Counted from the stretch's first letter, positions 33,027-42,508 are shown. The stretch: 64,000 bases of DNA from Ruoffia sp044336205 (GCA_044336205.1 CP172318.1:248001-312000), one strand, 5' to 3'. The notes: a model not told the origin generated them from the letters alone. Translations and numbers: made by a program.

Positions 33027-34147
33027 ATGAGATGAAACAGCACATACATGGGGGAAATGTAAAAAAATTACAACGTGAATTAGAGATAGAAGAGATTGAT
33101 TTAACAGATTTCAGTGCAAATATTAATCCCTTAGGCATATCTAATTTATTTAAAGAATTAATTATTGATAATATCAATGAAATTGAAAAATATCCAGATT
33201 ATACATACACTGATTTAAAACAGTCTTTGTCGCGATTTTATCAGATAGATAAAGATAGCATCGTTTTGGGTAATGGGGCAGAGGAGATTATCCGCCTACT
33301 GTTGAGTCTATTACCAAAAGACATAGTTATTATTGAGCCGACCTTTTCAGAATATCGAACTGTGGCCCAAAACCAAGATAAGAATATTATATCTTACATT
33401 TTGGATGAAGATGAGGACTTTATCTTGAATGAAAATTCTTTTTTCGATGATATCTTAAACCTTGTCTCTAAAAATCAAACAGAAGATCAATCTGAATACC
33501 AGGCAGCGGTGTTCTTGTGCAATCCTAATAATCCAACAGGTCAATTCATCAGTAAATCCAAACTTAATTCTATCGTTAGTTTTTTAAAAGAACACCAAAT
33601 CCTTTTAGTATTGGATGAGTCTTTTATTGAATTTATAGAGGATAGTCATTCAGTAGCGATGCTAGGAAATGATAAGTATTCAAACCTGATTATTATAAGA
33701 TCACTGACGAAATTTTATGCGATGCCTGGATTGAGACTAGGCTTTTGTCAAATAAATGATAAGAACTTAAAAGATAGATTCGATAAACTGCAGGGTGTGT
33801 GGAATATTAATACATTTGCAATGCTGTGTGGTGAAGCTATTGTTCACTTGGATGATTATCGGGAAGAAAGTCTTAGATACTATCAGAAAGAGAAAAAAAT
33901 AATACTAGATACCTTAAAACATTATGAAGATATAAAGATTTATGATACTTATGCGAACTTCATTTTCATTAAATGTTCTCGTTTTAATTTATATGAGACC
34001 TTATTACATAAAGGGATTGTTATTCGTCATTGTAATAATTTTATAGGCTTAGGACAGGATTATTACCGAATTGCTGTTAGGACCACAGAAGAAAATATTA
34101 AATTATTAGCGAGTTTGGAAGAAGTTATGACGAGCTATGAAGAATAA
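33017..34147 (+). CDS. cobD: L-threonine-O-3-phosphate decarboxylase CobD
   Basis: CobD makes (R)-1-amino-2-propanol phosphate, the linker between the corrin ring and lower ligand. The 376-residue PLP enzyme begins HIHGGNVKKL, then TDFSANINPLG, NGAEEIIRLLLSLL, FLCNPNNPTGQFIS, LDESFIEF, RSLTKFYAMPGLRLGF (PLP Lys) and YRIAVRTTEEN, typical of CobD rather than HisC. It overlaps btuD at its start and pduX at its end. Confidence 0.9.
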   Translation: MEMNEMKQHIHGGNVKKLQRELEIEEIDLTDFSANINPLGISNLFKELIIDNINEIEKYPDYTYTDLKQSLSRFYQIDKDSIVLGNGAEEIIRLLLSLLPKDIVIIEPTFSEYRTVAQNQDKNIISYILDEDEDFILNENSFFDDILNLVSKNQTEDQSEYQAAVFLCNPNNPTGQFISKSKLNSIVSFLKEHQILLVLDESFIEFIEDSHSVAMLGNDKYSNLIIIRSLTKFYAMPGLRLGFCQINDKNLKDRFDKLQGVWNINTFAMLCGEAIVHLDDYREESLRYYQKEKKIILDTLKHYEDIKIYDTYANFIFIKCSRFNLYETLLHKGIVIRHCNNFIGLGQDYYRIAVRTTEENIKLLASLEEVMTSYEE

Positions 34148-35027
34148 GATGGTTAAGGTCGCATTTCCAGCGTCTTGTGGAGAGTTGGTACAAGGTAAGA
34201 TAGGGAATGAAAGGTTCCTTTGTTCATATGCCATCGATTGCTATTCCAATGTGACTGTTCAAACTAAACAAAATCAGAACAATCATAAACTAGGAGATAA
34301 ATCAAAAAGTCTAATTAGTGTGTTGAAAGCAATGAACGAAACGATTCATGTTGAATGGGATAAAGTTGAAGTTATCATAGATAATGATATTCCATATGAG
34401 AAAGGAATGGGGAGTAGTACAGCTGATTTGGCGGGTCTTTCTATTGCTTTATTCGAGTTTTTTGATGTTGAATGGAATTCGGATATAATAGCTAAACTGT
34501 TGACCCGAGTTGAGGCAACGGATAGTTTAGTCTATCCCTCTCTTACTTTGATGAATCCAGATAATGGGGAATCCTTTCAACGTTTTATTCAAGATAAGTA
34601 TTATTCTGTGGCATGTTTAATACCGGACCAAGCTATGAATACAGTAACTTTGCTATCAGCCTACACCGAAAGGAAATGGGATACAAAAGCCTATACAGCC
34701 TTATTAAGTGACACAGTTCAAGCATTCAATACCCAATCTATCGATAATCTCATTGTTGTTGCTGAGCAATCAGCTAGATTAAATGATACGATACTTCCCA
34801 AACCCTTCCTAGAAGAACTCCTTCTATTGAAAGCAACGGACGGAGTTATAGGCGTAAATGTCTCACATACTGGAACGGTTATTGGGGTGATTTATGATGA
34901 ATCTATTATCGCTAAAGAAAACGTCACAAGTCTTATTAGAACTTTAGATTCAGATTGTTACTATCAAATAGAACATCATAGGATGATTCCATCCACTCCA
35001 ATCATAAAGTCAGTAATCTATGACTAA
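34137..35027 (+). CDS. pduX: L-threonine kinase PduX, GHMP family
   Basis: PduX phosphorylates L-threonine to supply CobD. The 296-residue GHMP kinase has FPASCGELVQGKIG at the N-terminus, KGMGSSTADLAGLS (ATP-binding motif 2) and VNVSHTGTVIGVIYD (motif 3). The start at 34137 overlaps cobD; ATG 34149 (MVKVAFP) is an equally good alternative. The cobD-pduX pair gives the complete linker branch from threonine. Confidence 0.9.
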   Translation: MKNKMVKVAFPASCGELVQGKIGNERFLCSYAIDCYSNVTVQTKQNQNNHKLGDKSKSLISVLKAMNETIHVEWDKVEVIIDNDIPYEKGMGSSTADLAGLSIALFEFFDVEWNSDIIAKLLTRVEATDSLVYPSLTLMNPDNGESFQRFIQDKYYSVACLIPDQAMNTVTLLSAYTERKWDTKAYTALLSDTVQAFNTQSIDNLIVVAEQSARLNDTILPKPFLEELLLLKATDGVIGVNVSHTGTVIGVIYDESIIAKENVTSLIRTLDSDCYYQIEHHRMIPSTPIIKSVIYD

Positions 35028-35043
35028 TAAGAAGAGGTGACTA

Positions 35044-36003
35044 ATGAAAATTATTATAAGTGTGTTTATAGCTTATCTGTTGGACTTAGTGCTAGCTGAT
35101 CCCTATAGTTGGCCACATCCGGTAAAACTAATGGGAAACTACATTAACTACTATTTAAAACGTTCGAACTATCAATTAAAAAGTAGAAAGCAACAAATTC
35201 GAATAGGAGTCTGTTTGAATCTCTCCCTGCTAGCTATCACAGTGTTTACGAGTTTATTTTTCATCATGATGGGCTACCAGATTAATAATTATCTAGGATG
35301 GATGATAGAAATCTATTTGATTTATAGTTGTTTTAGTTGTAAGGGATTAGTTATTGAAGCACGAAAAGTAAGAAATGAATTATCTGAAGGTGGTCTCGTT
35401 CAAGGAAGAAAGCAAGTCGCAATGATTGTAGGACGGAATACCGAGAATTTGACTGAGGAAGAAATTGTGAAAGCGACGATTGAGACAGTGGCGGAGAATA
35501 CTAGCGATGGCTTTGTAGCACCATTATTATATATTATGATTTTTGGGCCAATTGGTGGCTTGTGTTACAAAGCGATTAATACATTGGATTCAATGGTGGG
35601 TTATAAACAATCACCATACACGTATGTTGGCTATTTTTCTGCTAAGTTAGATGATTATGCCAATTGGCTACCGGCACGAATTACTTGGTTACTACTAATC
35701 CTTTCAAGTTTTATACTAGGATTGGATTGGAGAAATGCTATAAAGATAGGACTGAGAGATAGAAGAAATCACTCTAGCCTTAATAGTGCTTATCCAGAAT
35801 CTGTTGTTGCTGGTGCTTTAAGAATCCAGTTAGGTGGAACTCACGAGTACTATGGTGAGACAGTGTATAAGCCTACGATTGGCGAAGCGGAGAAAGTCGC
35901 TGCGTTAAAAGATATCGATCGTGTTAATCATATGCTACTATCGACTTCGATTCTAAGTGTTGTTGTAATGAGTATTATTCAAATAATTATAGATAATTTA
36001 TAG
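35044..36003 (+). CDS. cbiB: Adenosylcobinamide-phosphate synthase CbiB
   Basis: CbiB attaches aminopropanol phosphate to adenosylcobyric acid. The 319-residue membrane protein has LLDLVLADPYSWPHPVKLMG, MIVGRNTENLTEEEIVKATI, ETVAENTSDGFVAPLLY, KAINTLDSMVGYK and YPESVVAGALRIQLGG, all hallmark segments. It lies 16 bp after pduX and 29 bp before cobQ. Confidence 0.95.
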   Translation: MKIIISVFIAYLLDLVLADPYSWPHPVKLMGNYINYYLKRSNYQLKSRKQQIRIGVCLNLSLLAITVFTSLFFIMMGYQINNYLGWMIEIYLIYSCFSCKGLVIEARKVRNELSEGGLVQGRKQVAMIVGRNTENLTEEEIVKATIETVAENTSDGFVAPLLYIMIFGPIGGLCYKAINTLDSMVGYKQSPYTYVGYFSAKLDDYANWLPARITWLLLILSSFILGLDWRNAIKIGLRDRRNHSSLNSAYPESVVAGALRIQLGGTHEYYGETVYKPTIGEAEKVAALKDIDRVNHMLLSTSILSVVVMSIIQIIIDNL

Positions 36004-36032
36004 TCCCCTTTAAGAAATGGAAGGAGTGTTCA

Positions 36033-37364
36033 ATGGGTAAAGCAGTCATGATTCAAGGTACCGCTTCGGATGTTGGAAAAAGCATTATAGTTACGGGTTT
36101 ATGTCGCATATTTGCTAATCAAGGGCTCAAAGTATTTCCCTTCAAGTCACAGAATATGGCGCTAAATTCATATACAACTGTTAATGGTGATGAGATGAGT
36201 AGTGCGCAGTTGGTTCAAGCAGAAGCCGCAAGACGTACGCCAGATATTCGTATGAATCCAATATTATTAAAGCCGGTTAAAGACTCAAGAACAAAGGTTA
36301 TTTTTAACGGTAAGCTATTGGAAACACTTGATGCTAAAGCATATTATCAGGAAAAAAGAAAACTAAAAAAAGAGATTAAAAAGATTTACGATGAAGTAGT
36401 TAAGGAAAACGACCTGATAATTATTGAGGGGGCGGGTAGCCCAGCAGAGATTAATTTGAATAAAGATGACTTTGTGAATATGGGTATGGCAGAAATAGCG
36501 AACAGTCCAGTTATACTTGTGGCAGATATAGACCGTGGAGGAGTGTTTGCATCTATATACGGGACAATTAAGTTATTAAGTGAGCGAGATCAAAAAAGAG
36601 TCAAAGGTATCATTATCAATAAGTTTAGAGGTGATATTAGTTTGCTGGATGAGGGACTCACCATGATTGAAAACCTTGTGGATGTGCCAGTTATTGGGGT
36701 TGTCCCTTATATCCCATTAAAAATAGACAGTGAGGATTCTTTGGCATTGGACCAAGCCTCTGTTGAATTTGATTCAACTAAAGACATAGATATTGCAATA
36801 TTGAAACTATCTATGATGAATAACTTTACTGAATTTAATAGTTTGACGATGTTTGAAGATGTATCAGTAAGATTTGTTGATAGTGTTAATCAACTAAGGA
36901 AACCAGATGTATTAATAATCCCAAACACAGAAGATGTGATGAGAAACCAAAGGGCACTTGAAGTTAATGGTTGGCTGGAAAAGATTAAGAAACTCAATAT
37001 GGAATCTACGATTATTATGACCTTTGGTGAGGGCAAGAAGCTTGTAAAAGACTTTAATTTATTAAATGTCATAGAATTAGACCCTACAGAAGTTCAAAAA
37101 GAAGCATTTAAAGAAAACTTGGTAGAGGACACACATCTAAAAGTTGATAATAAGCTTATATCAATTGAGTTTGAAGGATTATTTGAACATTTAAATTGGA
37201 CTAGAAATTTCTTAAATAAAATCCTTTTAACAAAGGGTAAGCCTATCTTACTGCCTCCATCAGTTTCATATAGTGAATTTAAGAATAATCAATATGATAT
37301 TCTAGCTAATCATCTTAGAAAGCATATTGATCTAGAAAAATTGGATAAAATAATTAATAGTTAA
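36033..37364 (+). CDS. cobQ: Adenosylcobyric acid synthase CobQ/CbiP with degenerate glutaminase domain
   Basis: CobQ adds four amide groups to the corrin ring. The N-terminal synthetase half is intact (MIQGTASDVGKSIIVTGLCR, FKSQNMALNSYTT, RMNPILLKPVKDS, EGAGSPAEINL, ADIDRGGVFAS, GIIINKFRGD). The C-terminal glutamine amidotransferase half is shortened and has lost its catalytic residues: the usual GICGGYQML reads MTFGEGKKL and the usual GTYLHG reads SIEFEG. The protein has 443 residues, versus about 500 in the family. The C-terminal tail (YDILANHLRKHID) is kept, so the domain is present but inactive. The enzyme would have to use free ammonia or be impaired. Confidence 0.9.
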   Translation: MGKAVMIQGTASDVGKSIIVTGLCRIFANQGLKVFPFKSQNMALNSYTTVNGDEMSSAQLVQAEAARRTPDIRMNPILLKPVKDSRTKVIFNGKLLETLDAKAYYQEKRKLKKEIKKIYDEVVKENDLIIIEGAGSPAEINLNKDDFVNMGMAEIANSPVILVADIDRGGVFASIYGTIKLLSERDQKRVKGIIINKFRGDISLLDEGLTMIENLVDVPVIGVVPYIPLKIDSEDSLALDQASVEFDSTKDIDIAILKLSMMNNFTEFNSLTMFEDVSVRFVDSVNQLRKPDVLIIPNTEDVMRNQRALEVNGWLEKIKKLNMESTIIMTFGEGKKLVKDFNLLNVIELDPTEVQKEAFKENLVEDTHLKVDNKLISIEFEGLFEHLNWTRNFLNKILLTKGKPILLPPSVSYSEFKNNQYDILANHLRKHIDLEKLDKIINS

Positions 37365-37375
37365 GGAGCATTTAA

Positions 37376-37993
37376 ATGGCATATTATACACGCACAGGTG
37401 ATAAAGGTAAGACTAAGATTATCGGTGGACACATTTATGATAAGTTTGATCAAAGAGTAGAAGCCTTTGGTGCAATTGACGAGGCGAATTCTTACTTAGG
37501 CTATCTTATTAGTCAGATTGATGAAAATCACTCAAAAGACCTTGTTGAGGTTTGTACTGAAATTCAACAAATATTATTTGATTGTGGAAGTGATTTATCG
37601 TCAATCAATAACGAACGACCTTATAAGGTAATGTCTGAAAGTGTTACGTGGCTAGAGCAACAGATAGACTCTTTAGCTGAAGAACTCCCACCAATTGAAA
37701 AATTTATTCTCCCTGGTGGAAGTGGAGCGGCATCGCTGGCTCACATATGTAGAACAACTATAAGAAGAGCTGAAAGACGTGTCGCCCAATTATTCAGTGA
37801 GTCGGAATCTAGTAGTGAAAATGAAGTAGTCTTTCAATTTATTAATAGATTATCAGATTATTACTTCGTATTGGCAAGAGCTTTAAACTATAGACAAGAT
37901 ATAGAGGATATTGAATATAGAAATAGTAAGCCAGTATTTACAGATGGTATCCGGAAGAATAAAATGAAAAGATTACAGGATGGGGAGAAATAA
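37376..37993 (+). CDS. pduO: ATP:cob(I)alamin adenosyltransferase, PduO type (copy 2)
   Basis: The 205-residue product has YYTRTGDKGKTKIIGG, FDCGSDLSS, FILPGGSGAASLAHICRTTI then RRAERR, and NRLSDYYFVLARALNY, so it is a canonical adenosyltransferase. As the last gene of the riboswitch-controlled operon it probably adenosylates incoming corrinoids for CobQ and CbiB, while copy 1 at 13239 serves EutBC. It lies 11 bp after cobQ. Confidence 0.93.
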   Translation: MAYYTRTGDKGKTKIIGGHIYDKFDQRVEAFGAIDEANSYLGYLISQIDENHSKDLVEVCTEIQQILFDCGSDLSSINNERPYKVMSESVTWLEQQIDSLAEELPPIEKFILPGGSGAASLAHICRTTIRRAERRVAQLFSESESSSENEVVFQFINRLSDYYFVLARALNYRQDIEDIEYRNSKPVFTDGIRKNKMKRLQDGEK

Positions 37994-38046
37994 CCTTAAA
38001 AATACATTGTTACTTTATTTGTTGCGTGACAATTAAGTAATACCAG

Positions 38047-38077
38047 GGTCATCGAAGGGTTCGATGGCCTTTTTTTA
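38047..38077 (+). terminator. Terminator of the btuF-pduO operon
   Basis: GGTCATCGAA pairs with TTCGATGGCC over 10 positions (one G-U), loop GGG, followed by seven or more T. Confidence 0.9.
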
Positions 38078-38100
38078 TTGTTAGAATAAGCAAGGTTATG

Positions 38101-38196
38101 AGAACAGCTCAAAATGTAGTAATGGTGACACTTGGTACCGGTATCGGTGGTGGGGTTATTGTAGATGGTAAGATTGCTCTCAGCATATTTCTTTAA
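38101..38196 (+). pseudogene. Fragment of a ROK-family glucokinase
   Basis: About 30 codons encode NVVMVTLGTGIGGGVIVDGK, the phosphate-binding signature of ROK sugar kinases, and then drift into an unrelated ending and stop. Nothing else of the gene is visible nearby, so this is a relic. The following stretch to the promoter at 38470 contains no gene I can support. Confidence 0.75.
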
Positions 38197-38469
38197 AATG
38201 GCTTCTAACAATCCATAGTTGGGAGGACAAGTGCGAGTTTACAATATTAAAATTATGATCTATTTTATTAGATAAAAGCCTTATGTATTTGATTAATTTG
38301 TTAACGATAAAATATTACAATTTAATGAGAATGAGTCGGATATATAAAGTAAATTCAATTTAATATTTAAGTTTATTGATGATAATTTATGCTGTAATGT
38401 AGAGATTTATAGAGGCTTTCGTTTGAAATGTTATTCAAGCTTTTACGAGGAAATAGTCAAGTTTGCACC

Positions 38470-38498
38470 TTGACGACTATAAAAAATATTTATATAAT
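38470..38498 (+). promoter_or_regulatory. Promoter of the flavin reductase gene
   Basis: TTGACG and TATAAT are spaced by 17 bp. The predicted leader before ATG 38731 is about 225 nt, long enough for a regulatory structure, though I recognise none. Confidence 0.7.
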
Positions 38499-38730
38499 AA
38501 TTTCGCAGAGTGAATCAAAAAATATACGTCAATAGTATGATAATTCAATGCGTGTTGTCTGATAGTCAGTACTCGAATAAAGAAGTAAGGAGGGTAGCGT
38601 ATCGTTTAAATGCAAACGTATAAGTTCAGTAAAGATATTTTTTTATAGGGACTTGTGAATCGTTGAGCTATTGAATCGTGTTGCACTCATGTAATTTATT
38701 GAGATTTTATGAATAAAGGAGCTATGTGGT

Positions 38731-40503
38731 ATGAAATATTTGAAGAAAGTCAGTTTGGTTTTCCCAGTTTTATTATTATTGTTAGCTGTTATAATGTCTG
38801 TGCTTCCTACTCAGTCTGTCAATGCGGAAGTGTTTGAGGGAGTTGGTCAAGGTAAGCACGGCGATGTAAAAGTAGAAGTGACGATTGAAGAGGAGAAGAT
38901 TCAATCGATTGAAGTTCTTGATAGTCAAGAAAATGAAGTACTTGCCGAACCTGTGTATCAATCACTAAGTGATGCCATTATTGATTCAAATTCTATAGAA
39001 GTTGATGTGGTATCAGGATCTACAGCAACGAGTGAAGGGTTTCTACAAGCAGTACAAGATGCTATTAAAAAATCAGGCATCGCACTGGCTGCAGTAAGTA
39101 ATGATGATGCTGAGGAATCAAATGAGACAGAAGAAGATACCTATGACGTTGTCATTATCGGTGCCGGAGGTGCTGGATTAAGTGCATCCATTGAAGCTGC
39201 TGAAGCTGGGAAATCAGTCTTGTTATTAGAGAAGATGCCTGCAGTTGGAGGAAATACACTTATCAGTGGTGGTGAGATGAATGCGCCAGGAAACTGGGTA
39301 CAAGAGAAATTAGGAATTGCAGATAAAGATAGCGTTGAATTGTATTATCAAGATACATTCGAAGGCGGGAATGAAAAGGGAGATCCTGAGATTATTCAAG
39401 TCTTAGCTGAGAATGCTTTAGCTTCTGCGGAATGGTTAAAGGATCACGTTGGTGTTGAGTTTTATGAAGATCAGTTATTCCAATTCGGGGGACACAGTAT
39501 TGAACGTGCGTTAATCCCTCATGGACATACAGGACAAGAATTAATTATTAAGTTAAAGAATAAGGCTGATGAAGTAGGTGTTACAACTTACCTTGATACT
39601 AAAGCAACAAAACTGATTCAGGATGAAAATAATAGAATTGTTGGAGTTGAAGCAACGCATAATGATGGAACGAATTATGTCTTCCACGCTAATAATGGGG
39701 TTATTATAACAAGTGGAGGTTTTGGAGCGAATGTTGAAATGCGTGAAGAGGCTAACTCTGAATATGGTGAGGAATATTTAAGTACGGTTACGGTCGGATC
39801 AACAGGGGATGGTTTGGTAATGGCAGAAGAGGTTGGAGCGGCTCTAACCAATATGTCAAGTATCCAAACTTATCCAGTTGCTAACCCTGAGACTGGAATG
39901 ATTTCACTACTTGCTGATACTCGCTTTGATGGAGCTATTCTTATTAATCAAGAAGGTCAGCGTTTTGTTGAGGAATTAGAGCGTCGTGATGTAATTTCTA
40001 AAGCTATCTTAGAACAGACAGGTTCTTACGCTTATCAATTATGGAATGATGAATTAGACCAAATTTCTCACTCTAAAGAATTACATGAGGCTGAATACAA
40101 TGAGTTGTTAGAATCAGAATTACTAGTAGTAGGGGATACAATTGAAGAAGTAGCAGAGCACTTTGATATTGATCCAGCTGCCCTTCAAGAGACTGTGGAT
40201 AAAGTGAATCAATACGCAAAAGACGGGAAGGATCCAGACTTTAATCACCGCTCTGGACTTCGTTCATTAGAAAAAGGTAAATACTATCTGATGAAATGTA
40301 AACCATCTGTTCATCACACAATGGGTGGTGTGGTTATTAATACACAAGCTCAAGCATTGGATACAGAAGGGAATGTTATCGAGGGACTATATGCTGCCGG
40401 TGAAGCCACTGGAGTTGTTCATGGTGAGAATCGTCTAGGTGGTAATGCTATTGCAGAGGCTATCACGTTCGGACGTATTGCTGGTCAAGAAATTGCTAAA
40501 TAA
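38731..40503 (+). CDS. Exported FMN- and FAD-binding reductase (fumarate-reductase-like)
   Basis: The 590-residue protein has a signal peptide (YLKKVSLVFPVLLLLLAVIM, cleavage near VNA-EVF at residue 33), an FMN-binding domain (about 35-115) with VVSGSTATSEGF (a candidate site for covalent FMN attachment by ApbE), and a flavocytochrome-c FAD domain from residue 139: VVIIGAGGAGLSASIEAAEA, then GGNTLISGGEMNAPG, MGGVVINTQAQALDTEGNVI and GENRLGGNAIAEAI. It lacks haem. Such proteins act outside Gram-positive cells as terminal reductases for fumarate, urocanate or related acceptors fed by extracellular electron transfer. The exact acceptor is not readable. Confidence 0.9.
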   Translation: MKYLKKVSLVFPVLLLLLAVIMSVLPTQSVNAEVFEGVGQGKHGDVKVEVTIEEEKIQSIEVLDSQENEVLAEPVYQSLSDAIIDSNSIEVDVVSGSTATSEGFLQAVQDAIKKSGIALAAVSNDDAEESNETEEDTYDVVIIGAGGAGLSASIEAAEAGKSVLLLEKMPAVGGNTLISGGEMNAPGNWVQEKLGIADKDSVELYYQDTFEGGNEKGDPEIIQVLAENALASAEWLKDHVGVEFYEDQLFQFGGHSIERALIPHGHTGQELIIKLKNKADEVGVTTYLDTKATKLIQDENNRIVGVEATHNDGTNYVFHANNGVIITSGGFGANVEMREEANSEYGEEYLSTVTVGSTGDGLVMAEEVGAALTNMSSIQTYPVANPETGMISLLADTRFDGAILINQEGQRFVEELERRDVISKAILEQTGSYAYQLWNDELDQISHSKELHEAEYNELLESELLVVGDTIEEVAEHFDIDPAALQETVDKVNQYAKDGKDPDFNHRSGLRSLEKGKYYLMKCKPSVHHTMGGVVINTQAQALDTEGNVIEGLYAAGEATGVVHGENRLGGNAIAEAITFGRIAGQEIAK

Positions 40504-40506
40504 TTA

Positions 40507-40549
40507 AAAGCAGGAAGTCAGTTAATTGTATAGCTGACTTCCTGCTTTC
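40507..40549 (+). terminator. Terminator after the flavin reductase
   Basis: AAAGCAGGAAGTCAG pairs perfectly with CTGACTTCCTGCTTT over 15 bp. The stretch from 40550 to 41018 has a TATAAT near 40599 and short, frame-broken open stretches (for example IELVEEMADVNAWRYK ending near 40770) that may be relics of a gene, but none I can name. Confidence 0.85.
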
Positions 40550-41018
40550 TTGTGTTTTGAAATATATAGAATTCACTATGAAATCGCTGTTTTAGTTGTA
40601 TAATGAGATGTAAGGAACATTAATTATTGATAAGGGATGGGGAGCGGAAGTCAGTTTGGACGGAAAGCCTTAATGCTAGCTGTCTTGTTAATGAGAGAAT
40701 CAAAGTGACAACAACTATTGAGTTGGTGGAGGAGATGGCCGATGTTAATGCATGGCGTTACAAGTGAATCGATTGTTTTGCGCGATTTCTCATTAATCAT
40801 GCAGTACAGTTTTCGATATTATGCGACAAACTTTCTACCGCGTACAATGTGGTCAAGTCAAAGTAACCGCTCATCTCTTTATCACACCATGCTTCGACGA
40901 GGGTCCTTTCACCAACAAACTTTCTTTAATTAGTCCTTTAGTCCTATGCATGATCTATGATATTGTATTAATGTATAACTATAAGAGTAGCTTTCTAGAA
41001 AGGATAACGAGGATAGTC

Positions 41019-41636
41019 ATGACGACACGCCAAAAAGATATTCAATTCTTCAAGCGCAATAAGACGGTACTTAAATGGGTAGCTATTATTGGAGCGATCA
41101 TAACGATAATTATTTTTTTCTTTTTTGTAAGAATTGATTTATTCAATCGTCCAGAATTAATTCAACACCAATTGGAGCGAACAGGGATACTAGCGCCGGT
41201 CGTTTATTTTCTTGTGTCGATTGTTAATACTATCTATCCTATTATACCGGGTGGTTTGGGCAATGTGATTGGTTATACTGTCTTTGGCGCTGTCCATGGG
41301 ATGATCTTGTCCTTTAGTGCAAATCTAATTGGGTCGATGATTCTCTTTTATATTACTAAACGTTTTGGTCGCCCGATTTTGTATGCCTTTGCGGATGAGC
41401 GATTGGTCAAAAAATCTTTATCGTACTTAGATAGAGGCATTAATATGAACTGGATCTTGGCAATTGTCTTTATTGTACCAGGCTTGCCAGATGACATTTT
41501 TACGATGATTGCGGGCCTGAGTGGGATGACTTATAAACACATCATTCTTCTCCAGCTATTGTTTAAACCTGTAACAATGTTTTTATACATGGCGGGGATT
41601 AATAATTTATTTGTTTTATTATCGGAATGGCTTTAG
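41019..41636 (+). CDS. DedA/TVP38-type membrane protein
   Basis: The 205-residue protein has four or five membrane helices and the SNARE-associated (VTT) domain signature: YPIIPGGLGNVIGYTVFGAV near residue 80 and IVFIVPGLPDDIFTMIAGLS near 160. Members are flippase-like or lipid-carrier-associated proteins. ATG 41019 is chosen because GAGGATAG lies just upstream and the family similarity starts there, although the frame stays open to 40821. Confidence 0.85.
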   Translation: MTTRQKDIQFFKRNKTVLKWVAIIGAIITIIIFFFFVRIDLFNRPELIQHQLERTGILAPVVYFLVSIVNTIYPIIPGGLGNVIGYTVFGAVHGMILSFSANLIGSMILFYITKRFGRPILYAFADERLVKKSLSYLDRGINMNWILAIVFIVPGLPDDIFTMIAGLSGMTYKHIILLQLLFKPVTMFLYMAGINNLFVLLSEWL

Positions 41637-41649
41637 TTAAATTAATCAA

Positions 41650-41685
41650 CCTAGCAGTATGTTACGACATTGCTAGGCTTTTTTA
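41650..41685 (+). terminator. Terminator after the DedA-like gene
   Basis: CCTAGCA..ATGT and ACAT..GCTAGG pair around a TACG loop, followed by six T. Confidence 0.8.
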
Positions 41686-41729
41686 GTCGAAAAATCTTTA
41701 AACCTTCATAAATTTTTGTTACCTTAAGT

Positions 41730-42449
41730 ATGAGAAAGTTGAAAGGGTGGTTAAGGGTGAGGATTCGTGGGGTTATAATAAAAGGTTTGAGCAGTCTTTG
41801 GCTTGTTCTAGCAATGTTTTTGCCTTTAACAGTGGTATTGGCACAAGGTGATGTGTCTATAGAAGATGACTGGCGGTTAGTGCTAGTGAATGATGACAAT
41901 GCTTTAGATGAAGATTACGAGTTTGAATTAACGGAATTACAAAATGACTTCTTAGTCGATGAGCGAATCTATGAGGACTTGCAAGCTATGTTCGATGATG
42001 CGCGGTCGGTGGGTGTCTATCCGTTAATTGTATCGGCTTACCGGAGTCGCAAAGAACAACAAGCTATTATTGATGAACGAGTTAATAATTTTATGGCTCA
42101 AGGCATGAGTTGGCAAGCAGCTTATGATGAGACCATGCGAACAGTCGCCGAACCAGGGCATAGTGAACATGAGACGGGGCTGGCGGTTGATATCAATGCT
42201 GAGAATGAAGCAGATCAAGTAGTCTATGATTGGCTGGCTGTCAATGCCCACTTCTACGGCTTCATTGTTCGATATCCTGCCAATAAAGTTGAAGAGACAG
42301 GGATTGATTATGAGCCTTGGCACTTCCGTTATGTAGGAGTTGAACATGCAACTGAAATATATGAGAATGATTTGTCGCTAGAAGCTTATCTAGAACTGTT
42401 AGAAGAGGAAGAAGAAGAGAATACTGAGTCGGCTGAATCTAATAAGTAA
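41730..42449 (+). CDS. VanY-family D-alanyl-D-alanine carboxypeptidase
   Basis: This 239-residue exported peptidase trims the C-terminal D-Ala of peptidoglycan stems or acts as an LD-carboxypeptidase. A signal peptide or anchor (about residues 15-35, SLWLVLAMFLPLTVVLA) is followed by the M15B domain: LIVSAYRSRKEQQAII, EPGHSEHETGLAVDI (zinc His and Asp) and EPWHFRYVGVEHA (zinc His). The C-terminus is a run of Glu and Ser. A terminator follows, then the first repeat array. Confidence 0.88.
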   Translation: MRKLKGWLRVRIRGVIIKGLSSLWLVLAMFLPLTVVLAQGDVSIEDDWRLVLVNDDNALDEDYEFELTELQNDFLVDERIYEDLQAMFDDARSVGVYPLIVSAYRSRKEQQAIIDERVNNFMAQGMSWQAAYDETMRTVAEPGHSEHETGLAVDINAENEADQVVYDWLAVNAHFYGFIVRYPANKVEETGIDYEPWHFRYVGVEHATEIYENDLSLEAYLELLEEEEEENTESAESNK

Positions 42450-42465
42450 GGATGATAAAAAGCAA

Positions 42466-42508
42466 GTGGTTAAAGTGCAAAGCAAGGCGCTTTAACCATT
42501 TTTGCTTT
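42466..42508 (+). terminator. Terminator after the VanY-like gene
   Basis: GGTTAAAGTGC pairs with GCGCTTTAACC over 11 positions, followed by ATTTTTGCTTTT. It separates the gene from repeat array A1. Confidence 0.85.

Noticed and set aside
40821..41018. N-terminal extension of the DedA-like protein
   Set aside because: The extra 66 residues have no family similarity, and a better ribosome site and similarity start at ATG 41019.
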